This document shows, one piece after another, positions 33,036 to 45,126 of a stretch of 64,000 nucleotides of DNA. Within the stretch, counting starts at the first letter, position 1; each line of letters starts with the position of its first letter. Both the position numbers and the translations under genes were made by a program. Source of the stretch: Heterohyrax brucei (taxonomy: Eukaryota > Chordata > Mammalia > Hyracoidea > Procaviidae); assembly GCA_028571685.1 (NCBI GenBank), contig CM053146.1:109095431-109159430 (forward strand), in the 5' to 3' direction. The notes under the pieces are model-generated. The model searched no databases. It saw only the letters and a program-made list of their open reading frames with translations, and was not told the DNA's origin.

Positions 33036-34904
33036 TGGGGGAAATGCGTGCACATCTGGCAGACTGATCTCCTAGTATATCGCTTCTGAGCGGATTAATG
33101 AGAGTGTCGCATCAGAGTCACACAACATTCACTGTGACCCTGGCCCTCCCCTAAACTTGTTGTGGAACATTAGAGAGATGAACCGATCTTTTTAGGTTCA
33201 ATTTTTACACCTTTGTAAAGTGGGTGGGTTGAATTATGAGGTTTTCCAGCATCATCCGCGCTCTGAAATTGTATAGATATGAACCACAAAGGTCATTTAT
33301 TGTCTGCTTAACTCAGAACTGAAGGCAGAACATCTAGTAACAATCCATCCCTTGGACATCCCTGCCATTTGTTTTGCTTAGTCCAATAAGCCATTGTTTT
33401 CTATCTTTGCTTTGTCTTACCACACTAAATACTGTCAGGAAGAATCTCATTTTGTCATTGTTTGTATCCTAAATGTATGCTGTGTCTTTGTGACTGATAA
33501 AAAAAAAAAAAGGAAAGAAAGAAAAATCTTAAAAGCAGCTTTTTCTATTATTTTCTAGGTTTTAAAGCTATCCCTCGAGAACTAAATGTCAATTCAAAGA
33601 GTCCTCTACTTATTACCATTTCTAACCTAACCTACAGAAGTCTAAGGCACAGTTTGAAGCAGAAATTGTTGCCTGGAGAGAGTGCACTTATATATCTGTA
33701 GCTTGATTTCTCTCCACAATTTAAGAAGATACGGATTTTTGAAAACATTTTTAGCAACATTTTTTCAGTGTCTAAATTGAATATTCAAAACTAGACTGTT
33801 GTGCTTGCTCTAGCTCCTGCCTTTTTATTTGTAGAGACAATATTTTAAAATTGAGTAAAAATTTAAAATGAGTCTGCTGAAAACTAGAAGTTAGGTTTCC
33901 CCAATGAAAGAGTTTATAAATCAAATACTTGCATGTTTTAATTTGATCTGTAATTATAGGCTGTGGCACATGTAATACCTCCTTTACACATGTAGGGTAT
34001 TCAGCTGTTTTCTGTAGAAAGCAGCAGAAAACCCAAACAGGCCACAGAAGAGACAGCCAGTTACCACCTAATACCCTGTCAGTCTTTATTCCTTGAGAAT
34101 GCACCCTGGTTTTGTTGCATTTCTCACCTTCTCTTGCTGTTTTGGGGGTAGCCAACACAGAAATTGTTAGGCAGAACTTTCTGGAAGGCTTTTTAACTCG
34201 AGTTGGTTGGCTGTGTATTTCTTGACTCTGTTTCCTATATATTGTCTCCATTCTGAGTCCCGTATGGTCACAGGTAGCTGAAATAACTTTAGACCTATTA
34301 TCCTCTTCATTCAAGCCCAGCAAGGGAGAGAAAGCTCACTTTCCTTGCAACTGAGATCCCCTCAGATTTGGTTCTCTTTGGCCTGTTTTGGGCTGCATGA
34401 ATCAGTAACTGATGTATGTGGGATGAAGTACTCATGGATTCATCTTGGGTCACAGGCCTACTCCTAGGACCCAGATTAGAGGTAGTTTCATTGGGTCCCT
34501 GAAACCAAAATAGGACTTATCTGGCCATGAGAAGAGGGAGTAGATACTGGTTTAATCATACTAGAATTACCTACCTCAACAAGTCTTCCAGTTTCTTCTC
34601 TGAGTTATTGTTATCTCTAGTAATGAGGCAAACTGATCACTGATTTGCAGAGTTATATTGAACAATGATTTGGTCATTGGGTTCATTTCTGCTAAGTGAA
34701 ACTGGAGGTTCAAGGTCATGCTGCTAATCCAGGTTGTGTATCAAAACATACATCTTTTCATTTTCCAGACTTATGCCTTGCTTAGTAAGCCATATAACTT
34801 CCATTTCTCATCTTCGCCCTAAATATGACCTCCCAGAAGGATAAAATTGAAAGTTTGCAAAATTTTTTTGTTGAAAACTCACAACTCTACTTTCAATGTT
34901 GCTT
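33036..34904. other. Repeat-poor stretch with a 183-codon minus frame
   Basis: No recognised repeat. A minus-strand frame at 33,772-34,323 (183 codons) is the longest non-repeat frame in the window. It shows no domain, signal peptide or transmembrane array that I can recognise, and its composition (Lys, Thr and Ser rich) is compatible with chance. Confidence 0.35.
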
Positions 34905-35105
34905 TCTTTTTTTTTATTTTTTATTATGACCGAGTGAAAATGTACATTCCCATATAAATTTACATGCCCACTTATATGCAGCTTCCACTGCTCTCCCTAC
35001 CCAGTGACAGCACACTATTCCTCTCTGCTCCATGTCTCATCTTCCCAACAGTCTCCTTTTCCCTCCTCTCCACCCACTCTCCTTCCTGCAGCCAGAGGTC
35101 AGCAG
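34905..35105 (-). mobile_element. L1 3' UTR-type fragment
   Basis: Reversed 3' terminus 'TTTTTATTATGACCGAGTGA', then 'CCCAGTGACAGCACACTATT' and 'CCTCTCCACCCACTCTCCTT', matching the minus-strand copies at 7,709 and 63,627. It is 5' truncated to about 200 bp. Confidence 0.7.
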
Positions 35106-36225
35106 GATGACACATCAGAAAGCAACGTGGATATCTATAGGATATCAATGTCGCTTTCTGATGCAGCAGAGAACATTGTTTCTGGACATAAGGTTGTATA
35201 ACAAGTAAGGGCTAAATGAAATTTAAAACGAGTTGTGATAACCCCCCAAAAAGTTGTATTTCAAGGTAGTGATACCAGCAGATCATCCATTATATAGCCA
35301 TAGTACTAATACTCTGAGTTGAGATGAAGGGGTTGCGGGACAATGACAAGAAATACTGTGGTCTTCTCTTTTGTATAAGTGAACATGTAAAAGTGATTTT
35401 CAAGTGATTTACTACAGTTCCATATTGGGACATGGTCAGCAACAAGCCAAGTGATTATAGCTAGAGTCTGAAAATGTTCAGATGGCCTTCAGTTAGCTTT
35501 GGGCAAGGCTGCTTCTTGCAGGAGCACGTACTGATTTTTCAGAATGCTTCCAGGCTTGTCAGTGGAGGGGCTGATCATGTCAATCCTTTCAAGCCCCAGG
35601 AAGCATCTCAGAAAGTGGATACAGGAAGAATTCCTGTAATACCTGGGGGGGGTGGGGGGGTGGGGACTGGCTTTCTGGGTGGAGGACAGCAGGAACAGGG
35701 TGGCTGTCACTGTACAGTCACTGTAATAGTGACTGTGAGCCCTGCAGTTAGAGTGACCCCGGTCTGACGTGGACTCCTCTGTATGTACTGGGAGATCACA
35801 TGAGCTGTTGGTACTTTGCTTTCCTCATTTGTAAAATGGGAAACGTGAAAATAGAGTGAGAAAAGCAAACCAATGCTTCTAATCTATCCTAGGTGCTCAG
35901 CAGACGTGAACGACTGTGTTTTGAGCTGACCCTTGAAGAGTAGGAGAAGCGTTATTAAATTTCTTCCCCCTTCTCCCTTCTTACTGCTCGGTTTCATTAG
36001 GTAAAACAAAACAAATAAACAAAAAAGTGTGAGACCAGAAAGTTGAGGAACATGTTTTTGGGTTAACTTCATTTCTGACAATGCTTTTGACTTTGTAATG
36101 TGGAAAAGTGAGGTATTGAGCTTCAAAGGGCAGAGTAACAGGGACCTTGGTTTCAGGAAAGATTTAGGTCATTTGCCAGAACAGTGTTTTTAAAGAAATT
36201 GTTGTGTATCCTACTGTGGTGAGTG
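35106..36225. other. Repeat-poor stretch with G-rich tract
   Basis: Holds an 11-bp inverted repeat at 35,113-35,163, a G-rich tract at 35,645-35,666 and a short MIR-like string ('CTCATTTGTAAAATGGGAA') near 35,825. No gene is assignable. Confidence 0.45.
35645..35666 (+). repeat. Quadruplex-prone G tract
   Basis: Three G runs of 8, 7 and 4 separated by single T residues, with further GGG downstream. This fits the intramolecular G-quadruplex pattern. Confidence 0.8.
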
Positions 36226-36898
36226 GTGTCTGGGATCTTAAACGCTAGGGAGTGACCATTGGAGAAGCATCAGTTGGTCCCAGTGCACCGGGAGCAGAGG
36301 AGAATTACGGACATTAAAGGCATAAGGAGACTATGCCCCTAAAAAACAGAAAGGGCCACATAATAATCCAGAGACTGTACCAGCATGAGACCTGAGCAAC
36401 TAGATGATGCCCACCCACCACCCATGACTGCCCTGACAGGGAATACTACAGAGTCCCTGACATAGCAGGAGAAAAATGGGTGTGCAGAACTCAACTCTAT
36501 TAAAAAGACCAGACTCGATGGTCTGACAGACTGGAGGTTCCCCAGAAGACATGGCCCTCAGGCTCTCTCTGTTAGCCCAGAACTGAAACCATTCCAGAAG
36601 CCAACTCCAGATAAAGATTGGACTAGACTATAAAACATAAAATAATACTGCTAGTGAAGAGTGTGCTTCTTGGCTTAAGTAGATATATGAGGTTAACTGG
36701 GCAGCTGTTGTCCAGAGGCTGGATAAGAGGGCAGGAGGTGATAGTAGCTGGTTGAATGGACACAGGGAAAGGAGGAGTGTGCTACTGCAGGGTGGGGAGA
36801 GCAGTGGAAGTTCCATAGCAATATATATGTAAGTTTTTGTATGACAAATTGACTTGGATTGTGAATTTTCACTTTAAACACAATAAAAAAAAATTTTT
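36226..36898 (+). mobile_element. L1 3' UTR-type element
   Basis: The longest plus-oriented copy: 'GTGTCTGGGATCTTAAACGC', 'GGGAGCAGAGGAGAATTACG', 'CAGAAAGGGCCACATAATAA', 'GATGGTCTGACAGACTGGAG', 'CACTTTAAACACAATAAAAA'. Shared order with copies at 2,484 and 46,888. Ends in an A-rich tail. Confidence 0.78.
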
Positions 36899-37169
36899 TT
36901 GAAAGTGGGGAGTTGATAATGGCGTACCAAGATATTAGCTGTCGTAGCATGCTTCTCTTTACTTTGAGTGCAGATCTGTTGAAATCTGCTGGAACGATGG
37001 TGTCACTGCGTTGCTTTTAAGAGTAGTATTCACCTCCTGTGGAAGCAGCAAGGACCGTGAGAAGTCATTGAAGCTTCAGGCTTGCAGGTGTCAAAGACTA
37101 TTGACATTCTATCAATCGTATTTTAAATCTGACAAGAAGAGTGTCTCAGAATCTCACACTAGGACATGA

Positions 37170-37335
37170 GGGTGTTAACTCTTCATTTTACAAGTGAGGA
37201 AACTGAGGCTCAAAAAGGAGAACTGACTCAAGGCCACATAAAGGATCAGTGACAGGGGCAAGAATGAAACTGAGGCTTTCTGATACCCGAGTCAGAGGTA
37301 ATAATAACTGTAGCCACTAGACGATACTGCTTATC
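37170..37335 (-). repeat. MIR
   Basis: 'CATTTTACAAGTGAGGAAAC', 'TGAGGCTCAAAAAGGAG', 'CTCAAGGCCACATAAAGG' and 'CTGATACCCGAGTCAGAGG' follow the reversed MIR core. Confidence 0.82.
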
Positions 37336-37509
37336 CGCCGTACCTCTCCAGGGTCTTCTGGTAATTGCCAGTCTCATCCAGTGCTAAAGGGCAGGAATGC
37401 ATCCCTTTCAACAAATTCCGTTTATTGGAGATCACCTCTCTTCACTCCCTACGTGTTAACATTTATAGTTCTTTCTACTGTAGCTACTCAGTTTGTTGGT
37501 AGTGGAATT

Positions 37510-37682
37510 AGGAGTTTATGGCACAGTGGTTAAGTGCTACATATTGCTAACCAACAGGTTAGCAGTTCAAACTCACCAGGCTGTCTTTGGAAACTATGGA
37601 GTAGTACTACTCTGTCCTGTAGGGTTGCTGTGAGTTGGAATCTATTTCGCAGCAATGGGTCTGATTTGGTTTGGTTTTTGGC
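37510..37682 (+). mobile_element. AfroSINE
   Basis: Plus-strand copy: 'TATGGCACAGTGGTTAAGTG', 'CAACAGGTTAGCAGTTCAAA', 'TCTGTCCTGTAGGGTTGCTG', tail 'GGGTCTGATTTGGTTTGG'. Confidence 0.93.
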
Positions 37683-39808
37683 CTGGGAGTATACAGGGTA
37701 GCCACCATCGTAGGCTGTTGAATGGGGGAAGAGCTAGAGGCCTCACTGGTCAGTGTGCAGAATTCCTCTTAAGCACCTTGTGTTCAGCCTGGCACCTTGG
37801 CCTGTCCTGCATTGGCTTCAGCGTGTTGGGTTCAATTTCTTCAGAGAATAAACCTCTCATGATCTGTAAGGGTGGAGAGGAAGGTTGCCTGTCTGCTCTG
37901 AGTAGGGAGTAGGTCTCGGCAAGGCTTCAGCCATGATTTCCCTGTCTCATTGTCACCCTCCTGAACCTTCATGGGGTTCTTTGGGGGCCAGCTGGCTGGC
38001 TTCTGCTTTGTGTTCTTGTCTGCAGGCCCTCAAGTTTCCATTGCTTCTACCAAATCACTCACTCCTCCTCTCTCTGCCGCCTGTCTTTCAGAATGGATGC
38101 GTCCTGTCTCACCCGTTTGGTTTCCTCTCTTGTTTGTTGCCCTTTCTGAATTCATACCTTTTTCATGTCTTTCTCCCTGTCCTGGTGGGTTTTGGAAGGA
38201 AGAAGAAAATCATTCCATATGTTAGCCACCCGTTCTTCATGAAATGGTTAATAGCTATTTTTAATGGAGACACTCGGGGGGTGGGGGGGTGGGCGGTGTA
38301 AGACTACTGTGGACTTAAACCCCAGTGAATTGTCACCAACCAGGCCTATGTGTAGTTAAGTTTTTGTTGTTGTCAAACAGTGTTGATTTGGCCTTAGGCG
38401 ACACAGAGAATGGGTAAAGGAAACCTCAGTTCTCAAGTGTCAGGAGTTACCCTCTGGGAAGATAACACCATATGTTCAGTCACTGCCAAGAACCTTCAGA
38501 AAGATCTCCCCAGGTTTTGTGTTACCACCGAAGATTAACTTCCCGACATGGTTCATAGTCATGCTTATAAAAGTGTTTTTAAAATGCCCACTATGAAATC
38601 AGTGGGTAAAAATCAGAGGGAACTCTGAGAGAGAAGCATGTTTGTCTATTCTTGTGTAGCTGAGCACTTGCTGGGAGGAAGTGGCAAGCGTCTCCTTCAG
38701 TGTTTATGTTTTTTGATGCACTAACCAGCAATAGAAAACTTTCTTCCAAGTGTGTACATACTGGGAATGCAGAGGAATAAATGTTTGTTAAGTGAATAAA
38801 CCTCGGTGTATGGAAGAGGATTTTTGTGCCTCCAGCAACATGTTGGCAATAAAAACATTTGAAATCAAGATGCTTCTCAAAATCCTTATAAAATAAAATT
38901 AAATGAACAGCACATACTTTATTTTGCCAAGAACTAAAGTTTTCCGTTAAAAAATAAATAAATACATTACCCTGTCAGTGACTTTTTCCCAACACCTGAT
39001 GTATTTTAGTTAGTGCAGCGTTATTCCTGGCGCTCTGACATGTATAATTGTTACCAACGGGATTCATCTAATACAGTATTCAGGATTGATAGCTGATTTA
39101 TATCACCTTAAACTGAAGGATGAGGCATTAAAATTTTCGTATTCACTCCCCCACCATAGTGAGGGACTATAAATTCAGTTTTTATTTTGATCTAACTACA
39201 GTTCTATGTTGTAAAAACATGGCTAGCAAAAACATAGACTTTAGTGGATGATAGTCTAGTATAATATGGACTTCATTCTGGAAAAGAAAAGGTAGATTAT
39301 AGAAATATGTGAGGATTTCTTACAAAGTCCCTGCCCCCTGATGTAATTCTCTAAGGGGGTGGGAACCCCGCATGCCGTTTCACTTGTGCCATATTGATCT
39401 AATTCAGTGTTCAATTAATGGTTGCTTCCAGTGTCTCTTAATCGGTTATGGGAATGCAATTATACCTCTTCTGCAGTCTCTTTGGCTGCTTTTCTGGTCT
39501 GAAATAGTTCCCTCCTCAGTGTCCATCTCTGTTTCCTGTTGATGTGCTTGAAGAAAGAATCAGAGGCTGATACATTGCTCTCTGTCCCAACTCTTGCTTT
39601 TTTATTAATGTCTGATGATACGACAGTGCCTGCCAGTTTACAAGCAAAAGAGGTGCCTGCTGCGTTGGTATTCGGAGTATGTGCCCTTGTGTGAGCAAAA
39701 CTGATGGTTTAAGGGCTATGGAACAGCATATGCAGCGAAGTTATTAAATGAGTTTGTGCAAGCTTTGTGAAATACAGAACATTTTGATCTTGAAGCCACC
39801 ATGTAAGT
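37683..39808. other. Repeat-poor stretch
   Basis: No mobile element recognised over 2.1 kb apart from a possible L2-type ending ('GAATAAATGTTTGTTAAGTG') near 38,775. Plus frames at 37,655-37,912 and 37,933-38,301 have no assignable motif. A second G-rich tract lies at 38,275-38,296. Confidence 0.4.
38275..38296 (+). repeat. Quadruplex-prone G tract
   Basis: G runs of 6, 7 and 3 with single-base T spacers, then CGG. Three long runs, and a fourth only of GG. Confidence 0.7.
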
Positions 39809-40017
39809 GGTGTTGTTAGGTGCTGTTGAGTTGATTTTGGCTCATAGTGAGTGACCTTCTATGAGAGTAGAACTGGCACGTAGGGCTTGCTGGGCTGTAA
39901 TCTTTGGGAGAGCAGATCACCAGATCTTTCCTCCTGTGGAGCTGCTGAGTTGAGTTGGAACCACCGGCCTTTCAGTTACAGGCCCAGCATGTGACTGTTG
40001 TGCCCCCAGAGCTCCTT
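39809..40017 (-). mobile_element. AfroSINE, (TTG)-start long variant
   Basis: Minus-strand copy: 'GTTGTTAGGTGCTGTTGAGT', 'GGCTGTAATCTTTGGGAGAG', 'CCACCGGCCTTTCAGTTACA', ending 'GCCCCCAGAGCTCC'. Its first bases are the complement of the RTE (CAA)n terminus. Confidence 0.88.
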
Positions 40018-40039
40018 AGTATGTCACCACCAGAAATGT

Positions 40040-40061
40040 AAAAAAAAAAAAAAAAAAAAAA
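40040..40061 (+). repeat. A22 tract
   Basis: An uninterrupted run of 22 A, 22 bp from a minus-strand SINE head. No LINE or processed sequence is visible immediately upstream to explain it. Confidence 0.9.
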
Positions 40062-42133
40062 GATAAGCAAATAATGCTCCTTTTCTCTCCTTTAAATGTT
40101 ACCCCATATAACCGGTTTAACTAGGTTTTTTTTCTCTCTGTAGTGCTCATTTGCTCTGGCCCTGCGCAGACAACATCTACACAAAGCTCCAGTGAACCTG
40201 CTGTCCCTACCTTTTCCTTTGCATAAAATCTTGGCTTTAGAATAGCTGGATTTAATGGCAGGGGGCCTTTGCCTTTGTTCCTGAAGGCTTTTTTTGTTCC
40301 CACTCTCTCAAAGAGGGACGCGTGGTTAATGTCTCCCCTTCTGTTTGGATTGTAGGAAAAACCAGGTTCACAGTAACTTAGTGCCAGCACACCTGAATTC
40401 AGGGGGCAGCCCCCCAGACAAACCAGCTCTTGTTTGGAGCCTGGTGGACCTGGAGAGCAGCAAAGGTGAAAGGGTAATGCGTTCCTTTAGGTGGTGATAA
40501 GAGCTGCATTCCGAAAGGATTAAAAATTCAAAAACCTGTGTGTATGAGGACAGAAATGAAAAAGGAGGGAGAACCCCACATGAATGCATAAACACTGCGA
40601 CACAGTGGGCTTTTTTTTCTTTAGTATGTTTTCCAAACCACATCCATTGTCAGTTGTCAGAGCCACATGCTTCAAGAAGAACATCTACATGTTGTACGTG
40701 ACAGGTATGTTTGCTACAGGGTTTGGAAGCAGCCTGGCTGTCGTTGAGAGGAAGGATACTGGTCTGTGGTATCCTCTGCTTCTCCATAAGAATTACCATC
40801 TGGTCTCTATCAAGTACTTCCCTGATCAAGGTATACAAAAGTTTCCAAAATACCTTGATTTCAGACTTTTTAGCCTAGAAGAGCAAAGAAGGGGAGGGGA
40901 TGAAAGAAAATCCATGTAGTTTGTTAACCACATCTGAGAACAGTTCTGGAAATGGAAAATTGGCTCCACATAAACTTTTCTGAAATGGCGTAATCACTGC
41001 ATTGCATATTGAGATTTTGATTGTGCACCTCAAGTGAAGGTCCTGTGTAATTCAGCGGATCTCTCTGGTGAAACATAAAGGCAGTATCATTCCTTTCTGC
41101 TAATCAAGGGCCAGAACCAACCTACACACATCTGCCTTGCTGTTCTTCACTGCCTGTTATGAAAATAAATCTTCCATTTTCCCAAAGAAGTTACTACCCA
41201 GTAAAGCGGAAAATGAGAGTGCATGGATGTCTTCTCTGGAATTCTGACCCTCTCCCAATCCTTCACTGTCCCTTACCTCTAACAGCTGGAAGACTCAGGA
41301 TTTTCATACTTTAAATCTAAACACAGTTTTGTTCTGCCATGACCTGTCTTTCACAAAGAGGTTTGATTTAGTTTGGCTTATTTCTTTAAAAATTAGGTAA
41401 GTTCTAAAAGTAGTGTTAGCCATTCACATACACGGTGCTTGAGAAATAAAGAGAGATAAACACAGAACCAGGTCTTATTGAAGCAGTGACTTTTGCAAGT
41501 ACTGCACCACAGTCTAAAACAGAAATGTGCTATCTTATTGTGGGAAACTATCGCTTTTACTTTTTTTTGATAGAACTCCCCCCATTCTCTAGTGAGAAGA
41601 GAACATTCCACACATACCAAAGTAAAGACACCAACCCACAATTTGCGCAGCAGTGTCCATTGGAAATGTAGCCTCTTGATGTCACTGAGGATTTAATGAA
41701 GTTAAACATTTCTGGAGTGAGTTTAGTCTCAAAGGAGCCACTTCGGAAGGCATGTTGAAGCAAACTTAATGATTTACCTGTGTTTGTGATTTTAACAGTG
41801 TGAATCATTAGCTCAGATCCCCTTTTTTTATTCCAAGCAGAAAAGTCCCATTGGGCAAACCCTGTAAATCTTAGTGAAGACTCTTGGTTAGTAGAGGAGG
41901 GTGTCGGTGTCCCTCACCACTTTACAGTGAAAGAGTTTTAGCCTCTTGACCCTGGAGGTGTGCTGGAGGGCTTGTAAAGCTCACCCAGGTAAAGAAGCGT
42001 GTGGCACCATTTTCTTTCCCTGCTCTGAAGTCCTCTCCAGTATGGGAGACTGCCTGTTGCTGGAAAGTCCTGTTGCCATTCTTCCTTTCAAGCACCACCA
42101 GGGCTGCTTCTCAGAGGGTAGCTGGTCAAAAAC
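40062..42133. other. Repeat-poor stretch with open segment
   Basis: No mobile element recognised. Contains the weak exon candidate at 40,625-40,704 and overlapping open frames on both strands (40,584-40,919 plus, 40,368-40,643 and 40,650-40,838 minus). Confidence 0.4.
40625..40704 (+). other. Possible exon (weak)
   Basis: Acceptor 'CTTTTTTTTCTTTAG' ends at 40,624 and donor 'GACAG|GTATGT' begins at 40,705, enclosing 80 bases open in two frames. In one, the frame continues past the donor for 111 codons in total (to 40,919). I recognise no protein family. An alternative donor, 'CAAG|GTATAC', lies near 40,830. Possibly chance. Confidence 0.2.
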
Positions 42134-42303
42134 GGAAACCCTAGTGGTGTAGTGGTTAAGTACTATGGCTGCTAACCAAAAAGTGGGTGTATCAAATCCA
42201 CGGGGCCCTTCTTGGAAACTTGGTGGGACAGTTCTCCTCTGTCTGTGGTGTCACTTTTATGTCAGAATCAACTCAACAGCAGCAAGTTTGGTTTTTTGAT
42301 TTT
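42134..42303 (+). mobile_element. AfroSINE
   Basis: Plus-strand copy: 'GAAACCCTAGTGGTGTAGTG', 'GGCTGCTAACCAAAAAGTGG', 'CAGAATCAACTCAACAGCAG', tail 'AAGTTTGGTTTTTTG'. Confidence 0.93.
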
Positions 42304-44177
42304 GGTAGAAAACACAAATACCTTTTAACTGGCTTTAGATCTAGTTTAAAATGCTTCCTGGGTTACATGAGAAAATGCTTTTCAAGTTAAGAGAAAATAA
42401 CCATGAGTTTGTTAGTTATTTGCTGGTGATTGAACAAACCAAATTTTAGCAACAAAGGCAATACCTTTGATGTCTTGCCAGGGTTATGTTTCATAGCTAA
42501 ACATGACATTTAGGAAATGTCAAGTCTGAATGGCTTTTTAAAGTCTTATGGTATAGTTGGATTTTCGTGCAATCCCTGACTTATAAGAACTTGATGAGCA
42601 AGTTGCCGCAGACATGAAAGGTCTCTCTTCCTGCCTGTCTCCCTTGGCAGGCGTCCCTTTTCCTTTCCTCATTCCCTCCGCCACCCCCTTCCCCGGGTCT
42701 GCTCCGTGCCAGAGCCACCTCAGCACTGCTATGGAAACTGCCTTGGGGGGGGGAACAACTTGGCTCTTCGGAAAAACCTGTGGTTTCTAAAGTAGAAGCA
42801 GCAGATAGACAAAATTGGCACAGCTAGGAGACCCAGTCCCAGAGATGGAGTGTGGCTAGGCCCAGGTACACTTCTCAGTGTTCAGTGTTTTCTCTAGTGT
42901 AATATGATTCTTTTACACCTCAGTCACTTTTACTCGTTTGGAATTAAAAGTACTCTCTTTAAAAATCTGAATGTTTATGAGAGAGAGAAGGTAAACAACA
43001 TTCAGTCATACATAACATTCTTGTGAACTGTAGGATTGTTATAGTGATGCACACAAATCTCACACGTGTTTAATGCTTTCTAGTTGACTGTTTACAGAAC
43101 TCTTCTGTACACAATTGGTCTTGACAGCTGCTTTACAAATGGTGCCACTGGAACTCAGAGAACTTGAAAGTTTTGAGCTACTAGAAGCAGGACCAGAAGC
43201 TACGAATTTAAATTCTAAGTTTATTTCCACTCCATATTCCATTGTGTACGTGAATATTTTTATGTGTGCATGTGTGTACTTATTTAGGCACACACACACA
43301 ACCCTCTGCTGTTTGGATAGTAAAGCGATCACATCTCCCAGTTTGTGAGTGATGAGCAAACAGTGTAATTCAGACAACCTGAAATCATCTGTGATCTTGC
43401 TGTTCTGCTATTTTGTAAGATGCCTGTACCCAGAAGGTGAAATTTAGATGACTGAGCCTTAATTTATAAGTTTTAGCAGATTGAACTATAAAACACACTT
43501 AACAAGCCTAAAGGTTTAGATTTTACAACTTGACTAAGAATATCTTGGTAATTGTTGATTAAACAGCAAATGAAATTCATGATTTCTCTTTGCAGGCCTG
43601 TGCAACATTAATAGTATATTTACGTCTGTGGGTTTGACTTAGTTACAGTAAGTCCATTCTTGCTAAATGGATGTTGTCTGTATTCATGAAGTGTGTTTGA
43701 ATTCCATACTAGAAAGCCAGGTTCATTAGATATTTTCATGCATTAACCTGGTCAAACCCTACATGACACAATTCTGAAACTGGAAATGAAAAACATACAT
43801 AAAAGCACATTATACAGGTCTATTTATAGTAATAAAAATGATTGCTCTAAACAGATCGTCTCACTGGCAATGAACCTATAATGGGAACATCATAAAAGAT
43901 GAACTAGTGCCATTTGCTGAGATAGAAAATTCTCACATTTTACATAAAGCCAGAAGTAAGAACGTTTCCAAGAAAAAACATGTGTTAAGAATTATAACTG
44001 TTTAGCTGAGAAGGAGGGTAAGAATGGGTTGTCACAAACATTGCCTTTTTCCCTCAAAGTATAGAAACAGTTTTCCATTCTCTGACTCCATGATGTCATA
44101 CTCTCAATAAGAAATACTAGAGGAAATGGAATAATGCAAACAAATTTGTTTCCAGTTAGATTTAATAATAATAATAA
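42304..44177. other. Repeat-poor stretch
   Basis: No mobile element recognised. A 105-codon minus frame at 43,060-43,377 and a 77-codon plus frame overlap; neither has a recognisable domain. A short (CA)n lies near 43,290. Confidence 0.4.
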
Positions 44178-44302
44178 AGTCAAAATCCATTGCTGTCAAG
44201 TTGATTCCAACTCACAGTGACCCTATAGGACAGAGTAGAACTGCCCTGTAGCATTTCCAAGGAGCAGCTGGTGGATTTGAACTGCTGACCTTTTGGTTAG
44301 GA
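44178..44302 (-). mobile_element. AfroSINE, 5' truncated
   Basis: Minus-strand copy with well-preserved 3' two-thirds ('GACCCTATAGGACAGAGTAG', 'GAACTGCTGACCTTTTGGTT') that stops after 'GGTTAG', so the 5' tRNA A-box part is missing. Confidence 0.92.
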
Positions 44303-44397
44303 CATGAAAGTCTAAAAATGGCTTGGTAAATACCTAGTACAGTTTCCGTGATCACAGAATTATTATTTCCTAAATCTGCCAGTCCCAGCTATTATAT

Positions 44398-44440
44398 CTT
44401 ACTCATGGTGACTTCATGTGTGTCAGGATAGAACTATGCA
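44398..44440 (-). mobile_element. AfroSINE fragment (weak)
   Basis: 'CTCATGGTGACTTCATGTGT' and 'GTCAGGATAGAACTATGC' match the tail half of the 'CATGTGTGTCAG' subfamily only. Confidence 0.55.
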
Positions 44441-44919
44441 GCCACATGCTTTGGAAAAAGGTATGTATATACAGAGACCAGGAATAGAAAGGAGGAAAAG
44501 CAGCTTTATAACTGATGTGATTTATTTAGTAAATGCCTCTGTTCTTAAACAGGATTTGAAAAACCAACCCAGGCCAAATAACTTCTTCCATCCTTTAATA
44601 TACCTTGGCTAAATTTGAAAGCAAAAATTGTGTTTTATATAACGAGAATAAAGAAACTTCATTTCTATTTCACGTGAAATGACAAGTACAGTGACTAGGT
44701 TTAGATCAGTTTTCGTCCAAGTAGGCCATTGTAATGTTAACCATGAAATAGCACTGGGTTTTAAAGTCTTTGTAGTTAGTTTTAGAGCATTAGTCTGTGT
44801 ATGGGAATGATATGTTTCTCAGAGTGCGTTGCAGACATTATCTTTGAGAGGTGAGAAGCATAATCAGTTTGACTTCAGAGCTAAAGACACCCAAGCACAC
44901 AGAACCTGGGAGAGACTTG

Positions 44920-45126
44920 GTTAACCACTGACCCACTGTCATTGAATCAGTTCTGACTTGAAGTGACACTGTAGGACAGAGTAGATTTGCCCCTTAGGGT
45001 TTCCAAGGCTGTAAATTTCTGTGGAGGCAGACTGCCACATCTTTCTCCCATAGAGTGGCTGATAGGTTCAAACCGCCGACCTTTCGCTTAGCAGCTGAGT
45101 GCTTAACCACTGCTGCCATCAGGCTT
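44920..45126 (-). mobile_element. AfroSINE, long variant
   Basis: Minus-strand copy: 'CATTGAATCAGTTCTGACTT', 'GGGTTTCCAAGGCTGTAAAT', 'CAAACCGCCGACCTTTCGC' (CpGs retained), ending 'GCTGCCATCAGGCTT'. Confidence 0.93.
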
